Part shown: positions 49,642-60,300 of the stretch, one piece after another
Numbering within the stretch: the first letter of the stretch is position 1
How the letters are laid out: the number at the start of each line of letters is the position of its first letter
DNA from: Verrucomicrobiaceae bacterium UBA1938
Lineage (GTDB): Bacteria; Verrucomicrobiota; Verrucomicrobiia; Verrucomicrobiales; Verrucomicrobiaceae
Length of the DNA: 64,000 nt
Reading direction: 5' to 3'
Assembly (NCBI GenBank): GCA_002336895.1
Contig: DDFC01000022.1
Span: 186,001 to 250,000, forward strand
Made by a program: the position numbers and the translations under genes
Notes under the pieces: generated by a model
Told to the model about the DNA's origin: nothing
The model's input: only the letters and a program-made list of their open reading frames with translations
Databases searched by the model: none

Positions 49642-49672
49642 GCCCAGCCCCGTATCTTCCTCACCTCTTTTC

Positions 49673-50194
49673 ATGGCCAATCTCACCTCGGAACAGCGTC
49701 AACTCGTCGAACAATGGGCCGCTGAAGGCGCAAACCTCAATCAGATCCAGGACCGTCTGCGCAACGAATGCTCGGTCACACTCACCTACATGGAGACGCG
49801 CCTGCTCATCATGGAGCTGGGAGTAAAGATCCAGGACAAGCCACGCGAGGCCCCGCCTGAGGAAAAGCCCGCCCCGCCACCCGCACCGGCAGATGCCGCT
49901 GCTAACGCAGGCGACTATGCGGATGAAGACGGTGTGGCCGATGAGCTGCTGCCGCCTGACAGTTCACCTGCAGAAGGCGGTGCGCTCGACATCTCAGTGG
50001 ACGAGATCCCGCCACCCGGCGCACTCGTAAGCGGCAAGGTCACCTTCAGCGACGGCGTCACCGCTCAGTGGTACGTGGATCAGATGGGCAGCCTAGGCAT
50101 GCGTGGCCCCGCCCCCGGTTACCAGCCGCCCGCCGCAGACATCCCAGCCTTCCAGAGCGAGCTCTATCGCACCCTTGAGCTGCGCGGCTTCTGA
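49673..50194 (+). CDS. Hypothetical protein
   Basis: 173 residues. The N-terminal 55 residues (LTSEQRQLVEQWAAEGANLNQIQDRLRNECSVTLTYMETRLLIMELGV) look like a helix-turn-helix-type helical unit. A Pro/Glu/Asp-rich linker (55-115) leads to a compact C-terminal part (GALVSGKVTFSDGVTAQWYVDQMGSLGMRGPAPGYQPPAADIPAFQSELYRTLELRGF). This domain pairing is not one I can name. It sits just upstream of trpG, separated by a heptamer array that begins at its stop codon. Confidence 0.6.
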   Translation: MANLTSEQRQLVEQWAAEGANLNQIQDRLRNECSVTLTYMETRLLIMELGVKIQDKPREAPPEEKPAPPPAPADAAANAGDYADEDGVADELLPPDSSPAEGGALDISVDEIPPPGALVSGKVTFSDGVTAQWYVDQMGSLGMRGPAPGYQPPAADIPAFQSELYRTLELRGF

Positions 50195-50227
50195 ATTTTG
50201 AACTATAAACCCTAAACTTGGAACCCG
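50193..50227. repeat. Heptamer array filling the gap before trpG/pabA
   Basis: Units GAATTTT, GAACTAT, AAACCCT, AAACTTG and GAACCCG. The array starts within the stop codon of the upstream gene and ends six bases before the GTG at 50234, so it replaces any Shine-Dalgarno region. Confidence 0.75.
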
Positions 50228-50233
50228 GTCTCC

Positions 50234-50803
50234 GTGCTTCTCATCATCGACAACTACGACTCCTTCACCTACAACCTCGTCCAGTATTTCGGCGAGATGG
50301 GAGCCGTCATGGAAATCCGCCGCAATGACCAGGTGACGCTGGACGAGATCGAAAAGCTCAAGCCCGATCATATCTGCATCTCCCCCGGCCCCTGCACGCC
50401 CAAGGAAGCCGGCATCAGCTGCGCGGTGATCGAGCGCTTTGGCAAGTCCACCCCGCTCCTCGGCGTGTGCCTGGGCCATCAGGCCATCGGCCACGTCTTC
50501 GGCGGCGATGTCGTCCGCGCAGGCCGCCTCATGCACGGCAAGACCTCGCTGATCAATCATCAGGGCGAATCCGTCTTCAAAGGTCTGCCGCAGCCCTTTG
50601 AGGCCACGCGCTACCACTCCCTGCTCGTCAAGCGCGACACCCTGCCCGACTGCCTGGCCATCACCGCCACCTGTAGTGATGACGAGTCCGAGATCATGGG
50701 CCTGCGCCACAAGGAGCTGCCCATCCACGGTGTGCAGTTCCACCCTGAGTCCATCCTGACCCAGGACGGCAAAAAGCTGCTGAGAAACTTCCTGGAGATG
50801 TGA
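50234..50803 (+). CDS. trpG: Anthranilate/aminodeoxychorismate synthase component II (glutamine amidotransferase)
   Basis: 189 residues from a GTG start; MLLIIDNYDSFTYNLVQYFGEMG is the family N-terminus. Nucleophile Cys79 in LLGVCLGHQAIG, and His and Glu in IHGVQFHPESILT. It provides ammonia from glutamine for anthranilate or 4-amino-4-deoxychorismate synthesis. TrpG and PabA cannot be told apart here because the partner subunit is not in the window; in many bacteria one protein serves both. Confidence 0.92.
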   Translation: MLLIIDNYDSFTYNLVQYFGEMGAVMEIRRNDQVTLDEIEKLKPDHICISPGPCTPKEAGISCAVIERFGKSTPLLGVCLGHQAIGHVFGGDVVRAGRLMHGKTSLINHQGESVFKGLPQPFEATRYHSLLVKRDTLPDCLAITATCSDDESEIMGLRHKELPIHGVQFHPESILTQDGKKLLRNFLEM

Positions 50804-50825
50804 GCCCCATCACGGCGCGGATGCC

Positions 50826-51239
50826 ATGACTGATGCAGAACATCTCCGCCGTTTTGAGGACCACAGCCTGCCGCATGAGCAGTGGACGCACCGCGCCCAC
50901 TTGAAGGTGGCCTACCTCTACCTGCAGCAGTTCTCTTTCGCTGAAACTCTGGAGCGCCTGCGCATCGGCATCAAAGCCTACAATGCCGCCCATGGCATCC
51001 AGGACACACCCACCGGCGGCTACCACGAGACGCTGACCCAGGTATGGCTCCAGCTGGTGCACGCCACCCTGCGCCAGTTTGGCCCCGCCGAAAACGCCGA
51101 TGCCTTCTTCGACGCCCAGACCCAGCTCAGCAGCAGGCGCACCCCGCTGCTCTTCTATTCAAGAGACCTGATCATGTCCGCCGAGGCGAAGCAGGCCTTT
51201 GTCGCCCCGGACCTTGCTCTGCTGCCGCTGGTGAAGTAA
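50826..51239 (+). CDS. Conserved hypothetical protein
   Basis: 137 residues beginning MTDAEHLRRFEDHSLPHEQWTHRAHLKVAYLYLQQ. The pattern FEDxxLPxxxWTHRAHLxVAxxYL, then LERLRIGIKAYNAAHG and GYHETLTQVWLQLV, is a widespread uncharacterised bacterial family. The conserved His, Glu and Trp residues suggest a metal site, but no function is established. It starts 22 bases after trpG and may be cotranscribed. Confidence 0.75.
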   Translation: MTDAEHLRRFEDHSLPHEQWTHRAHLKVAYLYLQQFSFAETLERLRIGIKAYNAAHGIQDTPTGGYHETLTQVWLQLVHATLRQFGPAENADAFFDAQTQLSSRRTPLLFYSRDLIMSAEAKQAFVAPDLALLPLVK

Positions 51240-51393
51240 GGCAGTCGGCCCCTCCCTCGATCGTGAATAATGAAACAACTTAAACTCATATAGCAAAAAG
51301 TTAGAATTTATCCCCCAGTTTGGATAAGCTTTGTTTCAGAATTGGACTTAAATACAAGTTTCCAAAGGAAGGACTCTCTGCTAACAAAACACC

Positions 51394-54300
51394 ATGGCAA
51401 AAGCCACAAGATTGACTCCATTCAAAACAGTTGTTTTTCTAATTCTGGGACTGCTCGCAGCCGGCTTTTTCTGGCACTTGCAGAAAACCCAGCAAACAGA
51501 ACAGGCGCAGACTCAGCTTCATTTACCCGCTGCCAGCCATGCTACCGCAGGGTCTTCATCTGGAACAAACGACGCTTCATCCAGCCCGGAAGCAGCAGCT
51601 CAAAAAAAGACAGGTCCCAACGCCGCTCCAGCCCCGGGCAAACAGGAAAAACGTTGGATGGATGGGGAGACTGTCTGGTCATCAGCTGTTGAAAAGAATC
51701 CCGCAGGTGGCCAGCACCGCGTCCGCCTCATTCAAACATCCTCCTATCATCAACTGCTGCGCGTCGAAGAAGAGGTGACTCCGAACCCAAATGGCGGCGG
51801 ACTACAGATCACGCAGCAGCGGGCGATGGTGGCCACACAGTTGCTGATCAAAGCCACCCCCGGAGTAAGCCAGGAGCGCCTCGCCGCCGCCATACGCCCT
51901 TTTGGCGCGGAGGTCATGCGCCAGATCCCCGGCTCAGAAGTGTTCCTGATCAGCATACCCGCCCCCGATGGCAATGCACTGCCTGCTGCGGCGCAGTCCA
52001 TCAGCCAGCTTCCCGGAGTTGTATCCTATGCGGAGCCGGACTTCATCGTCCATTCCACCACCACCCCCAACGACACACGATTTTCCGAACAGTGGAGCCT
52101 GAACAACACCGGACAAACGTCCGGGACCGTGGATGCGGACATCGATGCCCCCGAGGCCTGGGCTTTGACCACCGGCTCCAGCTCGGTCATCGTGGCCGTG
52201 ATTGACAGCGGTGTGGACTACACCCACCCCGATCTCTCGGCCAACATCTGGACAAACCCGGGCGAGACGGCGGGAAACGGGATCGATGACGACGGGAATG
52301 GCTACATCGACGACACCCGTGGCTGGAACTTTGTGAACAGCAACAATACGCCGCTGGACGACACAACTCACGGCACTCACGTGGCAGGGATCATCGGCGC
52401 GGCGGGAAACAACAACGCAGGGATCAGCGGCGTGGTCTGGCAGGTGAAGCTGATGCCGGTGAAGTTTCTCAATTCAAGCGGCTACGGCACCACTTCGGAC
52501 GCCATCTCCAGCATCAACTATGCACGTGTGAAGGGCGCTCATATCATCAACCACTCGTGGGGTGGCATGAGTTTCTCCCAGTCGCTGAAAGACGCCATCG
52601 ACACCGCCGGCAACGCTGGCATTCTCAATGTCTGCGCCGCCGACAACGGCAACGGAACCAACGAAGACGTCACGCCCAACTACCCTTCCAGCTTTGCCAG
52701 CGCCAGCATCATCGCCGTGGCAAGCACCACGGAAACAGACGCCCTTTCAAATTTCTCCGATTACGGGCCCACCACGGTGCATCTCGGCGCACCCGGCTCC
52801 AACATCCTCAGCACCCTGCCCGGTGGCACCTATGGACTGAACAGCGGCACATCCATGGCCACGCCGCACGTCAGCGGCATCGCGGCCCTGGTGAAGGCTG
52901 CCAAAAGCTCGCTTACGGGCGCGGATCTCAAGGCGATCTTGCAGGCTTCCGTGGACCATGATACCGCCCTCGAAGGCAAGCTCGTCACCGAAGGCCGCGC
53001 AAATGCCGTCAATGCCGTGCAGACAGCGAATGACTTGAGCGTCCTGCCCGCGACTGGGGTGAAAAGCCAGGGAAACCGCGGCGGCCCCTTTGCGGCGGCC
53101 TCTGTGACCTACACCGTGAAGAACAACCGCAGCACCTATGTGAACTGGACGGCTGGCCTGACGGGCGCCCCCTGGGCCAGTGTCAGCCCGACATCCGGCT
53201 TCCTTCTGCCCGGATCCTCCACCAGCGTCACAGTGACCATCAACACCACGCTGGCCAATTCCGCCGTGCCCGGCCTCAACCAAGGTACACTCGCGATCAC
53301 CGACACGACAACAAACTTCAGCATCATGCGGCCCGTCACTCTGGACGTCCGAATCCCCTACATATACTCGTATGACCTGAGCACCGATCCCGGCTGGAGC
53401 CGCACTGGATGGTGGCAGTACGGCACTCCCACCGGGCGTGGAGGCAACTCCGCCAATCCCAACCCCGACCCGACCAGCGGAGCCACGGGCAGCAATGTCT
53501 TTGGCGCCAACCTCAATGGAGACTTCCCCGCGATCACCACTGGCACGTACTCCCTCATAGCAGGCCCCTTTGATCTGCGCGGCTATACCGGCACCACCTT
53601 GCAGTTCCAGCGCTGGCTCAACACGGCCACCAGCTATTGGGATGGCTACCACCGGCTGGAGGCCTCCACGGACGGAGGGGCCACCTGGAGCAAGATCTGG
53701 GACACCACCTACTTCAGCGGAGTGGCCGAAAAAGCCTGGAACCTGCAGAGCTACGGCCTCGGGGCGATGGGCGACAATCAGGCATCGGTCCTCATCCGCT
53801 GGAGCTACGATGTGCCCGGTGGCTTTCCGGCCACTTCCGGCTGGAACATCGATGACATTAAGATCACCGGCACTCCTGGCAAAAGACTTTTCATCGACGG
53901 CGTGGCGACGGCGGCGGAAAACTCCGGCACCGCATCGCTCACCCTGCACATCGAGCCTCCGCTGGGAACGGCGCAGACCGTCACCCTGAACTCAAGCGTC
54001 ACGACGGCGGCCACGCTGCCAGCCACGGTGACAGTGCCAGCCAACACCAGCTCCATGACCGTGACAGCCACGTTGATCGACGACGCGCTGATCGACGGCA
54101 CCCAGACTGCGGCGCTCACCCCCAGCCTGGCAGGCTATACCTCCATACCTTGGAATCTCGCGGTGACGGACAATGAAACGACGACAATCTCATTGTCCGT
54201 GCCAACGACAGTCACCGAGGGGCAGGGCAATCTGGAAGGAACGGTGAACCTGAGTGCTGCGCCAGGACGGGATGTGATGGTGACGCTGACATCGAGCAAT

Positions 54301-57300
54301 CCCTACGCGGCAAGCGTGCCCGCCTTCGTCCTGGTGCGTTCGGGCCAGACCAGTGGAACCTTTGCCATCTCAATGCCGCAGAATGATGTCTATGAGGGGA
54401 CCAAGAGCACTCAAATCAGCGCCTCCATGACCAACTGGACCGGAGCCTCTACCACGATATCGGTGCTGGATGACGAAAGCGAGACGCTGAGCCTGAGCTT
54501 CCCCCTCAGCGCGGGAAGTTACAACTATGCCGAAGGCCTGGCAACCACGGGCTATGAAGGCACGGTGAGCATGACCGCACCACGCTACGTGGACACGGTG
54601 ATCACTCTGAGCCTCAATCCAACCACGCGCATGGGCCTGCCTTCCACGGTGACGATTCCAGCCGGCAAAACCTCCGCCACCATCACGCCCATGACCATCG
54701 TGGATGACGCGCTGGCAAACGGCGTTCAGACGGTCACCGTCACAGCTGCCGCCACAAACTTCACCACTGCGACAGCGGGAGTTACCGTGGCGGATAATGA
54801 AGTCGTTTCGTTTGCCTTTGATTACATCGCTTCACCCCAGACGGGTGGTGGCAGCCAGTATTACAGTGTGTACGCACTCGACTCAGGAGGGGCTGTGGCG
54901 GTGGGTTACACTGGTACAGCCACAATCTCCGGCTTGGATCATGGAGCGGTGGACCCCGGCTACAATGGCAGCAGCAGCCTCACCTTTAATTTTGGGGTGG
55001 CCAATTCACTCTACCTGGGCTCCCCCACGGTGAGTTCCAGTTATTCGATCCGGGCCGTCGCAGGTGCGGCAACAGGAACGTCCAACAGCTTCACGGTCAC
55101 AGGAGCACCGCTCAATATCGCAAGCGTGACCGCCAATGAGATCGCTTATGACCCGGTCACAAACCGGGTCTATGCCAGCACGAGCAGTGGCACGGTGGTG
55201 CCGATCAATCCAGACACCGGAGCCATGGATGCCGCTATCACTGTGAGTACAGGCGCCGTGGGGCAGATCGAGATTTCCACCTCCGGCGGCATTCTTTATG
55301 CGGCGATCAATAACCGCACCCAGCTTGTGAAGGTGGATCTCGCCACAAAAGCTGTCGGCACACCGTTCGGTGTAGGCTCTTATGCTGGCACCCCCAGGAC
55401 GGTGAAAGACTTTGCCATTTTACCGAACGACAGCAACACGGTCGGCGTGGTCTTGGACATCCCCGGCACCGGAGTAATGGATCATGTCGCCATCTACACC
55501 AATGGGGTGAAACGCACGACCGTCCTTTCCGTGGACACCAGTTCTTATACCAATCCAGTAGTCGCCTCTCAGATCACTGCCGGTGGAACCGCCAACCGCT
55601 TCTACGCAAGCAATGGCACAACCAACGCTACCAGCAACAAGCTGTATCTGCTGGATGTCAGTGCCGGCGGGGTGGCGCTCAGCCGCTACTACCTTGAATC
55701 TGGAACTTTGACCAATCTCACCGCCAGCGGCGGCCTCGTCGCGGATGACACCGGGCGTATTTACGACGGTGAATCTGGCAACCCGCTGGGCCGCATCGGC
55801 AATGGCGATCCAGCGGGAGTCCTGCTTGACTCGACCACCGGGCGGGCGGCCCAGATCATCCACACGACTCAGTATTACTACGATCCGTATGCGCTGTCCG
55901 TGTTTGAGCTGAGCGGCTACAGCGAGACGGGCAGGATCATCACCAACACGACAGCACCATTCACTGACAACAGCTACACTCCCACGCTGCTTTCCCGCGT
56001 CGTGAAAGCAGGCACTCGCACGGTGGCTTACCGTACCGCCAGCAGTGTGATGCTGGTGAAATCCTACCTTCTGCCGGACACGGCGACTCCAGCACCGGAT
56101 CTGGCGGTGCAGCAGATGACAGCACCCTCTGCGATCGAAAATGGCAAACCCATGAGCTTCAACATGCTGGTGAGGAACAACGGCAACGCGACTGCGAACA
56201 ACGTCACGCTCACCAGCGACTGGACGTCAGGGGCTGTTTATCTGGGAGCCAGCACCACTCAGGGAACGCTGGCACGCAGCGGCTCGCACTTGAGTGTGAA
56301 CATCGGTGCGCTGGCAGCAGGCCAGACGGTGACGGTCTGCCTCCAATTGAACGGCGGCAACAATACCAACCGAGCTTTGGTCACGACCTCGGACACTGAG
56401 CCGTTCACTGTAAACAACATCCACACTTTTTCGACATCTGCCGGCACAAACTCGGCACCGTTTTATTATCTGCCGTTGCAGGGGCGGGACATCGTCGGCA
56501 GCCAGAATTCGCAGCAAGTGTATTCTGCCAATGGGTTTGGCGGCGGGTTTTTCGCCGGCACTCTGGTGGTGATGGATCTCTCCGCCCCTGCGGTGCGTGC
56601 TTTCGTACCCATCGGCAGTGCGCCAGGCTGCCTGGCGCTGAGTCAAGATGGTGCGAATCTGTATGTGGGACTGGACGGCACGGGACAGGTGGTGCCCGTG
56701 AATGTGGCCACACTGACGTCCGGCACCGCCTTCGCACCGGGTACCGCGGCAGACGGGCGCCGGCTTTTTGCCAACGACATCGTCGCGATGACTGGAAACG
56801 GAGGGGATCTCGTCATCGCACGAAAAGATGCTTTGGGAGCGCAGGCGGGAGTCGCTTTGTATTCAAACGGCACCGCCGTCGGCACCACCACGCCGACCAC
56901 GGAGTCCACCCAATGGCTGGCAGCTGGAGCGAACGGCAGCGTCTGCTACAGCTATGGTAGCAGCGCCACTTGGAGCTCTGGTACGCTGTACCGAATGGAT
57001 GTGAACAGCGGCGGTGTCAGCATCGCCGCAAGCCGATCTAGCGTGATGCTCGGGCGTAGAGTGGGATTTGCCAGCGGCAGGGTGCTGGCGGCCAACGGCC
57101 TCATGTATGATGCCACCACTCTGGCGGATGCTGGCTCGCTGTTTAGTGGCACAGCCTATTCTTATACAAGCCCCGGGCTGACCTGCTACGACCCGACGCG
57201 CGAACGAATCTACGCGCTCGCCTCGGCTGCGAACACGCCGTTGATTGCGTTTAACTCGCTCACGTTAGCTCTGACCGCTCAATATACCGCCAACAGCTAC

Positions 57301-60300
57301 ACCGGATACGGTGAACGGATGGTGCGCTGGGGGAACAGCGGCCTGGCCTTCAGCGTAGGCGTTAGCTACAACAACCCAGGCGTGTACTGGAGAGACAGCC
57401 CCGATCTGGTGCCGAATCCGCCGCTGCATGTGAACCTGCCTGCCACCCTGGCGGAGAATGCCGGTGTGATCTCCGGCGCGGGAACCGTGCAGCTGAATGT
57501 GGCACCCGCGACCAGTCTGACGGTGAACCTCACGTCCTCCAACCCGGCACTGCTTCAAGTGCCGGCAAGTGTGACGGTGCCCGCCGGGCAGACCTCTGTG
57601 ACTTTGAACCTGACGCTGATCAATGACAGCGTGCTCAATGGTGCCCGGACGGTAACGATCACCCCCAGTGGCTCGTCGAGCTATACTTTTAACACAGGAT
57701 CAGTCGTCGTCACGGATGATGAGGCGGGCACTCTTTCGCTGACATTGCCAGCGGCTGCCACAGAAGGCTCAGGGGCGGTGCATGGCCAGGCGGTGGTGAA
57801 TCTTGTCAACGGGCCTGCGGGCGGAGACATCACGGTGCAGCTTTCTTCCAACCGGACGGACAAACTCACCGTCCCGGCAAGCGTGATCATTCCAGCCGGA
57901 CAGAGCAGAGCAGCATTTGACCTGACGCTGCTGGATGACACCATAATAGACGGCACCCAAGTGGTCGGCATCACCGCAGCGGTGGCTGGCTGGACGCCTG
58001 CCAATGCCAGCCTCAATGTCCTGGACAATGAAGCCTCCACGATGAGTTTGAGCATGGGGACGACCGTCACCGAAGGCTATGGTTACTACCCTGTGTCCGT
58101 TATGCTGACCGGCAAGGTGCAGCAGGACACGGTGGTGAGCCTGACCAGCAGCAAGCCCGCCAAATACTCCGTGCCAGCTACCGTGACGATCGCGGCAGGC
58201 AGCAGTTTCAGCACGTTCTACGTGAACGCTCCTGACGACACACTGAAGGACGGCCGGCAAACGGTGACGATCACCGCGACATCGGCGGGTCTGACGACTC
58301 TCTCACAGAACATCATCGTGCTCGACAACGACCTCGCCGTCCTGCAATGGGGAAACCTTCCCAATGTGACGGTGGGCGATGCCGTCCCGGTGACAGTCAC
58401 GGCAACCACCATTGATGGTGATCCGGCCTCTTTCGGGTACACCTACCCAACGATCACGCCGACGGGCACTCAGAACGGGAGCCCGCTGACAAACCTCACA
58501 GGAACTCTCACCTTCAGCAGCTCAAGCAATGTCTTCACCGGCAATCTCCGCTTCCTGAGACCGGGCGGCAATACCATAGTTAGCGTTTCCTACGGCGGAG
58601 TCACGGCCAGCAGCAATGCCTTCACGGTGGCGTCCGGCCCCATGAGTGCGTTTGTCTGGAGTGCCATCCCTACGACACTGCCGCAGCCGGGCACGCCGCT
58701 TCCAATCACGGTGTATGCAGCGGATGGGTACGGCAACCGACTGACAGGATACTCGGGCACCGCCAGCCTCAGCGCGGCATCTGCAGCAGGAACAGCCGCA
58801 GTCAGCACGGCCGGCACCGGATCAGTCCCTTCAGTGATCGAAACCTCGACCGACCAGTCGCGCATGACGTTGCTGATCTTTCCAAGTCAAATCAACAGCT
58901 CAGGTCGTTTGCGCAGCCTGTCGCTGGAGGTGCAGACGCCACCGGGACGCCCCTTTACCAGCTTCCTGATCCGGGCGAAACAAACCAGCACATCGAATCT
59001 CAGCACCTACTGGGACAATTCCGGTTATACGGTGCTGCGGCAGGGAGCGCTGGACCTCACGCAGAGCAAGGGATGGGTGGAGATCCCCTTCACCACCCCA
59101 CTGAACTACGACGGCACATCCAACCTGCAGATTGACCTGAGCTTCACGACCAGCGGCACAGCCGCAGGCGGGGCTTGGTTCGGCAGCAGTTTCTCTTATT
59201 ACGTCGTCGGCAATTCGGCCAACAGCTCCCAAGGCTATGGATCGCCGGAGAACTGGTCCACTAATCATCCTTACCCTTATACTGGGGGCTTCCCCAACTT
59301 GCAGCTCTCATTTGGCACCGCTCTCACTGTCTCCCCCGCAGTCACCGACAGCTTCATCAATGGCGTATGGACGGGAAACGTGACCTTCAGCCAGGCGGCA
59401 TCCAATGTGGTGCTCATTGCCAGCAATGGTGCTGCAACAGGCGCAAGCAACGCCTTTGAGGTGGGCACCGTCACCCCCTCAGCGCCCGTGATTTCCACGC
59501 TGCCAGCCTACAGCGCCACTTCCTCGACAGCCATCTCCTGGGGAGCGGTGGCCACGGCCACAGATTACTACATCGAAGCAGCCACGGACAGCACCTTTGC
59601 CGCCCCTGTGGCCAGCAGCGGATGGATCACATCCACCTCATACACGTTTTCCAATCTCACCAACGACACGCATTACTACTACCGCGCCAAAGCCCGCAAA
59701 GGCACACTGGAAGGAACCTGGAGCAACATTGTGGATTCGACCCAGGACAACGTCGGCCCCAAAATTTATCTCTCGAATGTGGACGACACCGCCATCACCA
59801 CCTTTACCACCACGCGCTCCCCCGTCCTCATTCAAGGCCATATCACTGACACATCGGGCGTCGCATCCTTTTCGATCATCAGCGGCGGCTCCACCTACCC
59901 ATGGACTGTCAATGCCGATGGAACATGGAGTGTCAACCTGAGCACTCCCAGCGCGGGCAGCTACCTCCTCGGCTTCTCCGGAGTGGACAAGGCCAGTGCC
60001 ACCGCCAACACGACGTCACGCAGCATCTACATCACCCGCGCTGCGGACACGGATAACAACGGCCTCCCCGATGACTGGCAGAGCACCTATGGGCTGGCGC
60101 TCAGTGGCGCCAACAGCGGCCAGACCGCAGACCCTGACCATGATGGCAGGGCCAACTTGCTCGAATACGCCCTCAACTCCCCGCCGAACAGCAGCTCAGG
60201 AAACACCATTCCAAGCGCCGCCAGTGAGATCAAAAGCGCCGATGGCAAGACCTACCTCGTGTACCGCTATGACCGCCGCAGGGGTGCGCTGGATCTGGCC

